Assembly: GCA_963704535.1 (NCBI GenBank)
Contig: OY969916.1
Coordinates: 3,968,001 to 4,032,000 of the forward strand
Length of the DNA: 64,000 bases
Direction of reading: 5' to 3'
DNA from: G963704535 sp963704535
GTDB taxonomy: Bacteria > Chloroflexota > Chloroflexia > Chloroflexales > Roseiflexaceae
Position 1 is the first letter of the stretch, and every line of letters begins with the position of its first letter. The position numbers were made by a program, and so were the translations under genes. Under the pieces are notes generated by a model. The model saw only the letters and a list, made by a program, of their open reading frames with translations. It had not been told where the DNA came from and ran no database searches. Positions 34,024 through 43,800 of this stretch are shown piece by piece.

Positions 34024-34895
34024 TTGAAAACTCCTTGGTATAGCTCAGCCTGCCTAGTTCCTGGAATAGATCGCGCTCGGCCGCCAGGTTGGTCTGGATC
34101 TCGTCTGGTGCAAGCTGTGTGATATCGGCCAGCAACTGATCCAGCAGGGCCTGATCTGCCTGGTCAATCTGCCGCCGGCTGATCGTCCGGGCCAGCTCGG
34201 CCACGGTTGGCGCCTCGAATAAGGTACGCAGCGGCGGTAGCTCGACCTGACAGGTCTGGCGTACACGCGACATCACCTGAACCGCCTTGAGTGAGTAGCC
34301 GCCTAGCTCAAAGAAGTTGTCGTGGATACCGACGCGCTCGATCCCCAGCACCTCAGCCCAGATCTTGACCAGCAGCTCCTCGACAACTGTAGAGGGTGCC
34401 ACGTAGCTGGTCGGCAGCGCGGGCCGTGTATCGTTGAGCGGCGGCAGAGCGCGCCGATCGACCTTCCCGCTGGGCGTGAGCGGCAGCTCGGTCAGTGCTA
34501 CAAACGCTGCCGGCACCATGTACTCGGGCAGGCGCGCTTTGAGGAAGCGCCGCAGCTCACCGAGGAATTGAGAATTGAGAATTGAGAATTGAGAACCATC
34601 CCCAGAACCGAGAACCGAGAACCGAGAACCATTTTCTGAGACACTTTCCGGTTCTTGGTTCTTGGTTCTTTGTTCTTGGGAGGGGACGATATAGGCCACC
34701 AAGCGCTTGTCCCCCGGCACATCCTCGCGGGCCAGGACGGCTGCCTCGCGCACGGCCTCGTGCTGCGCCAGCGCCGCTTCGATCTCGCCCAACTCGATTC
34801 GCACTCCGCGAAGCTTGATCTGCCGATCGCGGCGGCCCAAATACTCGATCGTGCCGTCGGGCAGGTAGCGCGCCAGGTCGCCCGTTTTGTAGAGT
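34016..34895 (-). CDS. 3' part of the C-A-PCP gene (A-domain end and PCP)
   Basis: This frame supplies 'YKTGDLARYLPDGTIEYLGR', the A8 region 'RIELGEIEAALAQ', NGK-type 'SGKVDRRALPPL' and a carrier with FFELGGYSLKAVQV. The last 60 residues form a helical tail ('DQADQALLDQLLADITQLAP'). A similar tail ends the PKS protein, so it may be a docking or spacer element. The switch into this frame occurs inside or next to the repeat at 34896-34968. The A-domain linker carries another repeat insert. Confidence 0.85.
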
Positions 34896-37526
34896 TCTGT
34901 TGTCAGTTGTCAGTGGTCCGTTGTCCGTTGCAATGGGCAACGGACAACGGACCACTGACCACGGACTCGGAACGAAGCGCTCGGCGGTCAGGTCGGGGCG
35001 GTTGAAGTAGCCGCGGGCCAGATTCTCCCCGCCAACATACAGCTCGCCTGGCACGCCCACCGGCACTGGTCGCATAGCGTGGTCAAGAATATAGATCTGG
35101 GTGTTGGCGATTGGCCGGCCGATCGGCACGCTCTGTGCAGCACTCGCGTGGCCCGTATCATGCCAGGTGGCATCCGCAGCGACCTCGGACGAGCCGTAGA
35201 GATTCAGCAGCGCACAGTGCGGCATCTGTTCATGAAAACGCCGGCTCATCTCCAGGGGCAGCGCCTCACCGCTGGTGACGCAGTACTTCAGGTGCGGCAG
35301 CCGACATTCGAGCTGCACATGCATTTCCAGGATGACCCGCAGGAGTGTCGGTACCAGCACGATCCGGGTCACTCGCCGCTCGGCGAGCAGATCCACTAAC
35401 TGGGCCGGGTCCTTGACGATCTCATCGGGGATCACTACCAACGGGATGCCCCGCAGCAGTGGGCCGAACACCTCCCAGATCGAGTCGACAAAACTCAGCG
35501 CCGTCTTCTGGCAACAGATCTCGCCCTCTGTAAAGGGATAGGTTGCCCACATCCATTGGCAACGGTTCAGTGTGCCGCGGTGCAGACCGACCACCCCTTT
35601 GGGCGTCCCGGTCGAGCCGGAAGTGTAAATCAGATAGGCCGGGCTATCGGGCGTCGTTACGTTTTGCAGGTTATCGTCGCGCTCCTGGGCGATGATCGGC
35701 CAGTCGCGATCCAGGTACACGATTGTTGGAGATTGACGGGTCGGATCAATCTCTAATTTCCAATGTCTCATCTCTTCTTGGGTGATCAGCATCGTCGCCC
35801 GCGAATCTTCCAGCATAAAGGCCAGGCGCTCGGGCGGGAAGGATGGGTCGAGCGGGACGAAGGCCGCACCGGCTTTGAGGATCGCGAGCAACCCTACAAG
35901 CATTGCTGGCCCGCGCTCGACACAGATTCCCACCCGCGTCTCCGGCCCGATGTGTTGTCGCCGCAGGTAGTGCGCGAGCTGATTGGCGCGCCGGTTGAGT
36001 TCCGAGTAGCTCAGGCGCTGATGCGTTCCGATCACGGCGAGGTTATGGGGTATACGTGCGACCTGGGCCTCAAATAGCGCCTGGATGCAGCCCTGGATAG
36101 GATACGCTGATTCGGTGCGATTCCAGTCAATCAGCAGCATCCGCCGCTCGTCGTCGGTCAGAATTGTCAGATCGGCCAGGCGCTGTTGTGCGTTCGCGAC
36201 AATACTCTCCAGTAAGACAAGGAAGTGACCAGATAAACGCGCGATTGTCGTGGTGTCAAAAAGGTCGGCGTTGTATTCTAGCCAGCCGCGCAGTTGCGAC
36301 CGATCATCGGCAAGCACCAGGCCCAGATCGTGCAGCGCCAGCACAGGTGCAAGCTCCCGGTGGCTGAAAGCCGGCGCCCCCGGCGGTGAGCCGGCAACCG
36401 GCACCTCGTGCAGCGCAAACAGCACCTGGAATAGCGGAGTATCGAGATCGCGCCTGGGCCGCAGAGCTACGGCCAATCTCGCGAAGGGTATGTCCTGATG
36501 GGTCCGAGCGCCCTCAACGGTCGTGTGAACCTGCGCCAGCAGTTCATGAAAAAACAGCTCGGCGCGAAGGCGACCGCGCAGCACAAGCGTATCTGTGAGC
36601 GGCCCGAGCACATCGGCGGCTTCGGCGTGCCGGCGACCGTCGACCGGCGTGCCGACCAGAATGTCTTCCTGGCCGCTATATCGGTACAGCAATGTTTGAA
36701 AGGCGGCGAGCAGCGTAACGAACAGCGGCACACATTCGCGTTGGCTCAACACCCGCAGCGACACGGTCAGCGCGGGCGGCAGCACCAGCGGCAAGCGGGC
36801 GGCCTTGCTAGCCGCCGCCGTGCGGGGCCGGTCGGTCGGTAGCTCCAGGGCACCTGGCGGGTCGGCAAGCTGCGCCTGCCAGTAGGCGAGCTGCTCGGCC
36901 AGCAGTTCGCCTTGTAGCTGCTCGCGTTGCCATGCCGCGATAGCGATGTACTGGCGCGGCGGCTCCAAGAATGTTGGGTTTTGCCCCTGTGCAAAGTCGT
37001 CGTACAGCGTCGCAATCTCCTGGCTCAGGATCGCGAGCGAGCGCTGATCGCCGATGATCTGATGCAGCACAAGCAGCAGCACATGCGAGTTGGCTTCCAG
37101 ACGCAGCAGGCGTACACGCAGCAGTGGCCCGTGGGCAAGATCGAATGGACGGCGGGCTTCGGCGATGGTCAGCGCTTGCACCTGGAGCATACGTTCGGGC
37201 GCAGGGAGCGCGCTCAGATCGAGCAACGGCAGCTCTATGGCGACCGCCCCAGCCGGCACGATCACCTGCCGTGGCTGCTCATCGACAACCACGATCGATG
37301 TACGCAGCACGGCATGCCGCCCGACGACCACTGCCAGGCTTTGGCGCAGTGCAGCGATGTTCAGTTGTCCAGATAGATCGACGAGCATACCAAGCATATA
37401 GGCAGGGTTATCCGGCTCCAATTGATCGAGCACCCATAGCCGCTCCTGGATGAACGAGAGCGGAGCACTTGTCGGCTCATCTTTGGGCGGTACGCGGCTT
37501 AACAGTGCCATATCGTCGGTCATCAT
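34557..37526 (-). CDS. NRPS C-A (beta-alanine predicted), 5' part of the C-A-PCP gene
   Basis: The product starts MMTDDMALLSRVPPKDEPTS. The condensation domain (about 20-440) has 'VLHQIIGDQRS' where HHxxxDG is expected, so the second, catalytic His is Gln and the Gly is Gln. Activity by the normal mechanism is doubtful. The adenylation domain (about 475-940; YTSGSTGTPKG) has FVDSIWEVF, shifting the pocket Asp by one place. My reading of the code, V-D-W-V-V-S-L-A-D-K, is one change from the known beta-alanine code VDWVISLADK. After the repeat at 34896 the frame is lost, and the A-domain end and carrier continue in the other frame. It follows the PKS gene and a MITE. Confidence 0.85.
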   Translation of the reverse strand: MMTDDMALLSRVPPKDEPTSAPLSFIQERLWVLDQLEPDNPAYMLGMLVDLSGQLNIAALRQSLAVVVGRHAVLRTSIVVVDEQPRQVIVPAGAVAIELPLLDLSALPAPERMLQVQALTIAEARRPFDLAHGPLLRVRLLRLEANSHVLLLVLHQIIGDQRSLAILSQEIATLYDDFAQGQNPTFLEPPRQYIAIAAWQREQLQGELLAEQLAYWQAQLADPPGALELPTDRPRTAAASKAARLPLVLPPALTVSLRVLSQRECVPLFVTLLAAFQTLLYRYSGQEDILVGTPVDGRRHAEAADVLGPLTDTLVLRGRLRAELFFHELLAQVHTTVEGARTHQDIPFARLAVALRPRRDLDTPLFQVLFALHEVPVAGSPPGAPAFSHRELAPVLALHDLGLVLADDRSQLRGWLEYNADLFDTTTIARLSGHFLVLLESIVANAQQRLADLTILTDDERRMLLIDWNRTESAYPIQGCIQALFEAQVARIPHNLAVIGTHQRLSYSELNRRANQLAHYLRRQHIGPETRVGICVERGPAMLVGLLAILKAGAAFVPLDPSFPPERLAFMLEDSRATMLITQEEMRHWKLEIDPTRQSPTIVYLDRDWPIIAQERDDNLQNVTTPDSPAYLIYTSGSTGTPKGVVGLHRGTLNRCQWMWATYPFTEGEICCQKTALSFVDSIWEVFGPLLRGIPLVVIPDEIVKDPAQLVDLLAERRVTRIVLVPTLLRVILEMHVQLECRLPHLKYCVTSGEALPLEMSRRFHEQMPHCALLNLYGSSEVAADATWHDTGHASAAQSVPIGRPIANTQIYILDHAMRPVPVGVPGELYVGGENLARGYFNRPDLTAERFVPSPWSVVRCPLPIATDNGPLTTDNRTLQNGRPGALPARRHDRVFGPPRSADQASRSANRVGRDRSGAGAARGRARGSRPGPRGCAGGQALGGLYRPLPRTKNQEPRTGKCLRKWFSVLGSRFWGWFSILNSQFSIPR
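34564..34680. repeat. In-gene repeat, A-domain loop III (AATTGAG and GAACC words)
   Basis: GAATTGAGAATTGAGAATTG, CCGAGAACCGAGAACC and a mirrored GGTTCTTGGTTCTTGG lie between 'KRLVAYIVPS' and 'GELRRFLKARLPEYM'. They read through as 'QEQRTKNQEPESVSENGSRF' and following residues. The insert is about 39 codons. Confidence 0.9.
34896..34968. repeat. In-gene repeat, A-domain loop II (GTTGTCC / GGACAAC)
   Basis: TTGTCAGTGGTCCGTTGTCC is mirrored by GGACAACGGACCACTGAC around a short centre. It lies between 'ERFVPSPWS' and 'YKTGDLA', and the reading frame of the gene changes here. Confidence 0.9.
35721..35776. repeat. In-gene repeat, A-domain loop I (GGAGATT type)
   Basis: TTGGAGATTGACGGG and ATCAATCTCTAATTTCCAAT form an imperfect hairpin. 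It reads 'RHWKLEIDPTRQSPTIVYLD', between 'MLITQEE' and 'DRDWPII'. Confidence 0.8.
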
Positions 37527-37548
37527 CAGTGATTAACTCCAACACTAA

Positions 37549-37649
37549 GAAACTGTCTGAAAAGGCCCGCGCGCCACTTGTAGTCCGTGGTGGGAAGGGG
37601 ATTTCTTGAGGGGGCAGCCCCCTCAAACTCCCCCTTTTCAGACAGCCTC
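37549..37649. mobile_element. MITE, GAAACTGTCTGAAAAGG variant, between two cluster genes
   Basis: The ends GAAACTGTCTGAAAAGG and CCTTTTCAGACAGCCTC are flanked by TAA (37546-37548, 37650-37652). It begins at the stop codon of the PKS gene and fills the spacer to the next NRPS gene, so it would be transcribed within the operon. Confidence 0.85.
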
Positions 37650-40600
37650 TAAGTCGATTCAGCCACGACCAGCTGCTTTTCGGTTGCGAGTTGCGTACGG
37701 ATCTCATCGACCGAGAGCTGCTGGATCTCGGCCAGGAGCAGCTTCAGCGCAGCGCCATCCGCCTGCTCAAGCTGCTGCTGCCCGATCGCCGTAGCCACTG
37801 CCGCTACGGTTGGGTGCTCGAACAATGTGTTCAGGGGCAACTCGATCTGAAAGGCATCGCGCAGCCGGGACAGCACCTGAACCGCCAGCAACGAGTGGCC
37901 GCCCAACTCGAAGAAGCTATCGTGGATGCCAATCTGCTCGATTCCTAACGATTCTTGCCAGATCGCGGCGATTTGCCGCTCGATCTCGTTGTGGGGAGCA
38001 GTATAGGCCTGCTGGAGATCGGGCCGCGCGTAGGTCGCCGGTTCGTTGCTATTGGCCGAGTAAGCAGCCTCCGTGATCTCCTGCGGCGCCGTCTCGCCAT
38101 GCGCGAGGGCATGCGTGACTGGCGTGCGTGGGGCGAGCCAATAGCGCTGACGCTCGAACGGGTAGGTTGGCAAGGGCAAGCGTCGCCGGCGCTCATCGGC
38201 ATACAGCGCCGGCCAGTCCACTGCGCTGCCCGCCAGCCAGAGCCGGCCAAGCGTCTGCTGGAGGAACGCCACATCGGAATGCTGATCGCGCGGGTGACGC
38301 AGCGAGCAGAGTATGACCTGCCCAGCAGTCTTCGCCGGATGCCGGCGCAGCAACGTGCTGAGCGTCCGGCCGGGGCCAACTTCGAGTACAATCTGATCGG
38401 GCTGCTGCAACAATACCTGCGCCCCTTCGGCGAAACGGATCGTCTGCCGCAGATGACGAGCCCAATAGCTTGGATCGGTCGCTTCAGCCGCCGTGATCCA
38501 TGTGCCGGTCATGTTCGAAAGAAATGGGATTTGCGGCGGGTTGAGCGACATACGGCGCACCTGGGCAGTGAACGCTTCTAAGATTGGGTCCATCATGCTG
38601 GAATGGAAGGCGTGTGATGTATGCAATTGTTGGCAGCTCAAGCCACGTTCGGTGAGCTGGCGGCGCAGCTCGGCGATCGCTTCCTGGGGTCCGGCCACGA
38701 CGCACAGTTGTGGCGTATTGACCGCGGCCAGCTCAAGCGGCGGGCCAAGCAGCGGCAGCAGATCCGCTTCGGCCAGCGGAACCGCCAGCATCGCGCCGCC
38801 AGGCAGTTGCTGCATCAGCCGGCCACGTGTGGCGACCAGCGCGAGCGCGTCTTCGAGCGAAAAGACACCGGCCAGACAGGCCGCTACATATTCGCCGAGG
38901 CTATGACCAAGCATCACCGCCGGCTGCACATTCCAGGCCATCCACAGGCGTGCCAGGGCATACTCGACCACGAACAACGCAGGCTGGGCATACTGGGTCT
39001 GGTTGATTTGTCCGTTGTCCGTTGTCCGTTGTCCGTGGTCGGCTGCAACTGACAACTGACCACTGACAACTGACTCCCCGTAGGAACCAGGATACAACAC
39101 CTCGCGCAAATCGACCTGGAGATAGGGCTGGAGCAACTCGGCGCAGCGATCAATGGTCTCGCGGAACAGCGGCTCGACCTCATACAATTCGCGGGCCATT
39201 TGCGGATACTGGGCGCCCTGGCCGGGGAACAGGAATGCCACTGGCAGCTCGTGGGCCACCGGCACGGCGCTAAATAGGCGCTGAGGGTCCTGGGTTGCCA
39301 GTGCGGTGGCTGCGTCGGCGGCATCGTGGCACACGACGACGCGCCGCTGGTCGAACGCTTTGCGCCCCACTTGCAAGGTGTAGGCCACGTCGGCCAGGTC
39401 GAGATCGGGGTGCCGGCGCAGGTGCATAGCCAGGTTGCTGGTCAGCGTATCGAGTGCGGTGCGCGTCTTCGCGGCAAGCGGCAATACATGCCAGGGGCGC
39501 GACGCCGTCGTCGCTTCGGCCTGCGGCGCCTCCTCCAACACCACATGGGCGTTGGTTCCGCCCATACCGAACGAGCTAACGCCGGCGCGTCGCGGCGTGC
39601 CATCGGCGATCCAATCGGTCAATCTGGTATTGACATAGAACGGGGTGTTCGCGAAGTCAACCCGGGGGTTCGGGCGTTCAAAATGCAGGCTGGGCGGCAA
39701 CTTCCGGTGGTTGAGCATCAGCACGGTCTTGATCAGCCCGGCGATCCCGGCAGCCTGATCGAGGTGGCCAATATTGGTCTTGGCCGATCCAATCGCACAG
39801 CAGCCGCGCCGCTCGGGCTGGGCGCCAAATGCCCTGGTCAGCGCGGCGATCTCGATCGGATCGCCGAGCGGCGTCGCCGTCCCGTGCGCCTCGATGTAGC
39901 TAATTGTTTGGGCCTCAATCTCGGCCGTCAGGTGCGCGGCACGAATCACTTTCGCCTGCCCCTCAATGCTGGGAGCTGTGTAGCCGATCTTGTGCGAGCC
40001 ATCGTTGTTGGCTGCCGAGCCCTTGATCACCGCATAGATCTGATCATTGTCTTCGAGTGCGTCGGCCAGCCGTTTAAGCACCACGATCCCCAGCCCGCTG
40101 CCCCTCACGGTCCCCTGCGCCCGCGCATCAAAGGCCCGGCAGTGGCCATCCGGCGAGAGTACGCCACCCTGCTGGTAGTGATAGCCGGCCTTCTGGGGGA
40201 ACGCGATCGATACCCCACCTGCCAGTGCCATGTCGCAATCACCGCTCAGGAGCCCCTGGCATGCCAGATGCACCGCCACCAGCGAGGTCGAGCAGGCCGA
40301 TTGGACCGTGACGCTCAGCCCGGTCAGGTTGAGCTTGTAGGAGGCCAGCGTCGTCAGGTGGTCGCGATCGTTGCTAAGGATCATCTGGAACAGGCCGACC
40401 GTATCCTGGACCTGCGCCAAGTTGCTGAGCACATTGTTCAACAGATAGTCGCTCAGGCCAACGCCGGCGTATACCCCAATCGGTCGCCCGAACGTGTCGG
40501 TCGTATATCCGGCGTGCTCCAGCGCCTCCCATGCCGACTCCAGAAACAGCCGATACTGCGGGTCCATAATCTCGGCTTCTCTGGGGGTGTAATTGAAGAA

Positions 40601-40843
40601 AGCGGCATCGAAGCACTCGACGTTGTCAAGCACGCCGCCAGCCTTAACAAACGTCGGGTCGTGCAGCGCCGCGGGATCGACCCCACTCGCCAGCAGCTCC
40701 TGGTCAGAAAAAAAGCTGATGCCCTCGACACCGTCTGCCAAGTTTTGCCAGAACGTTTCCAGGTTGTTGGCGCCAGGAAAGCGGCCCACCATGCCGATGA
40801 TCGCGATCTCCAATCCGGTACGATGCTGGTCGGTTGTATCCAC
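37649..40843 (-). CDS. Type I PKS module KS-AT-ACP (malonyl-specific)
   Basis: GTG 40843 has GAGGGGG upstream and lies ten bases after the previous gene; the protein has 1064 aa. The ketosynthase (about 8-430) has the active Cys in 'TVQSACSTSLVAVH' and His in 'EAHGTATPLGDP' and 'AKTNIGHLDQAAG'. The acyltransferase (about 535-840) has GHSLGE and the HAFHS signature that predicts malonyl-CoA. The carrier has FFELGGHSLL (about 982). No ketoreductase, dehydratase or methyltransferase is present, so a beta-keto unit is expected. A repeat insert sits in the acyltransferase, before 'QPALFVVEYAL'. The helical tail resembles that of the following NRPS. Confidence 0.92.
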   Translation of the reverse strand: MDTTDQHRTGLEIAIIGMVGRFPGANNLETFWQNLADGVEGISFFSDQELLASGVDPAALHDPTFVKAGGVLDNVECFDAAFFNYTPREAEIMDPQYRLFLESAWEALEHAGYTTDTFGRPIGVYAGVGLSDYLLNNVLSNLAQVQDTVGLFQMILSNDRDHLTTLASYKLNLTGLSVTVQSACSTSLVAVHLACQGLLSGDCDMALAGGVSIAFPQKAGYHYQQGGVLSPDGHCRAFDARAQGTVRGSGLGIVVLKRLADALEDNDQIYAVIKGSAANNDGSHKIGYTAPSIEGQAKVIRAAHLTAEIEAQTISYIEAHGTATPLGDPIEIAALTRAFGAQPERRGCCAIGSAKTNIGHLDQAAGIAGLIKTVLMLNHRKLPPSLHFERPNPRVDFANTPFYVNTRLTDWIADGTPRRAGVSSFGMGGTNAHVVLEEAPQAEATTASRPWHVLPLAAKTRTALDTLTSNLAMHLRRHPDLDLADVAYTLQVGRKAFDQRRVVVCHDAADAATALATQDPQRLFSAVPVAHELPVAFLFPGQGAQYPQMARELYEVEPLFRETIDRCAELLQPYLQVDLREVLYPGSYGESVVSGQLSVAADHGQRTTDNGQINQTQYAQPALFVVEYALARLWMAWNVQPAVMLGHSLGEYVAACLAGVFSLEDALALVATRGRLMQQLPGGAMLAVPLAEADLLPLLGPPLELAAVNTPQLCVVAGPQEAIAELRRQLTERGLSCQQLHTSHAFHSSMMDPILEAFTAQVRRMSLNPPQIPFLSNMTGTWITAAEATDPSYWARHLRQTIRFAEGAQVLLQQPDQIVLEVGPGRTLSTLLRRHPAKTAGQVILCSLRHPRDQHSDVAFLQQTLGRLWLAGSAVDWPALYADERRRRLPLPTYPFERQRYWLAPRTPVTHALAHGETAPQEITEAAYSANSNEPATYARPDLQQAYTAPHNEIERQIAAIWQESLGIEQIGIHDSFFELGGHSLLAVQVLSRLRDAFQIELPLNTLFEHPTVAAVATAIGQQQLEQADGAALKLLLAEIQQLSVDEIRTQLATEKQLVVAEST
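39006..39076. repeat. In-gene repeat in the PKS acyltransferase (GTTGTCC type)
   Basis: TTGTCCGTTGTCCGTTGTCC is followed, after GTGGTCGGCTGCA, by ACTGACAACTGACCACTGAC. It reads 'ESVVSGQLSVAADHGQRTTD' and continues in frame, between 'REVLYPG' and 'QPALFVVEY'. Confidence 0.9.
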
Positions 40844-40853
40844 GAGAACCCCC

Positions 40854-43800
40854 TCAACCTTCGTCTTCGGCGCGCTGGCGCTGAGATAGGCGTTGTTGCA
40901 GCCGGCTCTTGCCCGCGCGCGCTTGCTCGAATCGGCCCGCCTCGGGCTGTGTGGAGCGCTGGCCCTGGTGCTGCTGACGGATATGCTTTGCCAGCGTGCT
41001 GATGCTTGGATGCTCGAATAGCTCGATCAGTGCGAGTTCGGCGCCCAACGTTTCGCGCAGCCGACTATGGACCTGAACCAGCAGCAGCGAGTGCCCCCCA
41101 AGATCGAAGAAGTTGTCGTCTACGCCGCAGCGCTCAATCTGTAGCGCCTCCTGCCAGACTTGCGCGATTCCACGCTCTAGTTCGGTGCGCGGCGCCACAT
41201 ATGCTGCCTGCGCCTCGCTCCGAAGCTGCGCCGACATCGGCAGCGCTCGGCGGTCGACTTTGCCGGTCGGGGTACGCGGCAGCATTTCCAGCGCGACAAA
41301 GACCGACGGGATCATATATGCGGGGAGCTTGTCCCTCAGGAAGGCGCGCAGTTCGATTGTCAGTTGTCCGTTGTCCGTTGTCCGTTGTCCGTTGTCCGTT
41401 GTCGGCTGCAACGGACCACTGACCACTGACAACTGACTACTGGCGATGTAGGCGACGAGCCGCTTGTCCCCCGGCACATCTTCGGAGACCAGCACAACGA
41501 CCTCGCGCACCTGTGGATGTTGCGCCAGGACGGCCTCGATCTCGCCCAGCTCGATCCGAAAGCCGCGCACCTTGCACTGATGATCGGTTCGCCCGAGGTA
41601 TTCGATGATTCCTTCAGGCAGGAAGCGCGCCAGATCACCAGTCTTATAAAGCCGCGCGCCAGGTATGCCGCTGAACGGATCGGGAGTGAAGCGCTCAGCG
41701 GTCAGCGCCGGAAGGTTCAAGTAGCCGCGCGCCATCCCGGCACCGCCGATGTGGATCTCGCCCGGTACGCCGATCGGCACCGGCCGCAAGCCAGCATCCA
41801 GCAGATAGACCTGGACGTTGGCGATCGGCCGGCCGATTGGCACGGCGGTGGCGCTGGAGCAACGTGTTCTCTCCGCGTCCGGCTCATAGAGCGTGGCGGT
41901 AATTGTGGCCTCGGTCGGACCATAGGCGTTGATCCAGCGCCCCCGGTCGCCGACGAGGCGCCGCCAGTCGATCAGCCGATCCGCCAGTGTTGTATCGCTG
42001 CCGACGATCACCAGGCGCAATGCCGCCGGCCAGATCAGCGCCGTGCGTTTGAGTTCGGCGACCCACGCATGCCAGTAAGGCGTCGGCAAATTCAGCACGC
42101 TCAGGCGCTCGCGCTCAACGAACTCGACCAGATCCTGTGGCCCGCCAAGGATCGCGCTGGGCCAGAGCACCAGACAGCCGCCACTCAACAACGTCGGGAA
42201 GATCTCTTCAGCCGCGACATCAAAACTGATCGAGGCCAATTGCAGAACCCGGTCCTCCGGTTGCAGCGTATAGCGCTCGATCAACGCCTGGCAGTGATTG
42301 GCAAGCGCGCGCCGCGGGATAAGCACTCCTTTCGGCTGTCCGGTCGAGCCCGAGGTATAGATGGCGTAGGCCAGGTTATCGGGCGTGGCCACAACCGGCG
42401 GGTTGCTGGTCGGCTGCTGGGAGATTATGGGCCAATCCGCGTCCAAATGGATGATTTGAGATTTGAGATCGGAGATTGGAGATTGCTCGACGCGCTCGAT
42501 CTCCAATCTCCGATCGCTAATCTCTCTGCTGGTGAGCACCACGCTTGCTTGCGAATCGTTGAGCATAAACTCCAGACGCTCACGCGGGTAGGATGGGTCG
42601 AGCGGGACGTAGACGCCACCGGCTTTGAGGATGCCGAGCAAGGCGACCAATAGCATGGGTGAGCGCGCCAGGCAGACGGCTACGCGGGTCTCCGGTCCAA
42701 CGCCACGCGCGCGTAGCTGGTGTGCGAGCTGGTTGGCCCGTGTGTTCAGTTCGCCGTAGCTCAACGTTTCGACCGTAGCGACGACAGCGGTCGCGGTCGG
42801 GCAAGCGGCCACCTGGGCTTCAAACAGTTGGGGGATGTCTCGCTCGCCGGGGAATATCCGCGTGGTCGCATTCCAGGTAGCCAGCACCTGCTGGCGCTCG
42901 GCGGCCGGCAGGAACTCCAGCGCCGCGATCGGCTGGCGTGGGTTGGCCACAATGCTGACGAGCAGCGCCTGGTAGTGCCCGAGCATACGCGCAATCGTCG
43001 CGCTCTCAAACAGATCGGTGTTGTATTCGAGCCAGCCGTGCAGCGCCCCAGCGCGCTCCTCCAGGTTCAACGTCAGGTCGAAGGCGGCCGACTGGGTGTT
43101 GATATCGACAGGCACCAATGTGAGGTCAGGGAGTTGGAGGGTGGGCCTGGGTGTGTTGTGGAGCACGAACATGACCTGGAACAGCGGGTGCCGGCTCAGG
43201 TCGCGCTCGGGCTGGAGCGCCTCCACCAGCAACTCGAACGGCAGATCCTGGTGGGCATACGCTCCGAGTGCGTCCGCGCGCACCCGCCCCAGTAGCTCCC
43301 AGAAGGTCGGGTTGCCACGTAGATCTCCCCGCAACACCAACGTATTGATCAGGCAGCCGATCAGGCCCTCGGTCGCCACATGGGTCCGATTGGCGATCGG
43401 GCTGCCGATCAGCAGGTCTGCCTGCCCGCTGTAACGGTGCAACAGCACCTCGAATGTCGCCAGCAAGGTCATAAACAGCGTACCGCCGGCCTGCTGGCTC
43501 AACTCGACAAGTTGCTCGACCAGCGCCGGTGCCAGCACCAGCGGCTGCGTAGCGCCGTGGTAGGTCTGGATAGGTGGGCGAGGATGGTCGGTTGGCAACT
43601 CAAGCGTCGTAGGCGCACCGGCTAACTGCTCGCGCCAGTAGGCGAGCTGTTGCTCGCGCAGTACACCTTGCAACGCGGCACGCTGCCAGACCGCATAGTC
43701 GGCATACTGGATGGGCAGCGGCGGGAGCGTGAGCGGCGCGCCGGTGCGCGCAGCCGTGTAGAGTGTCGCGATCTCGCGGATGAGCACGCCCAACGACCAG

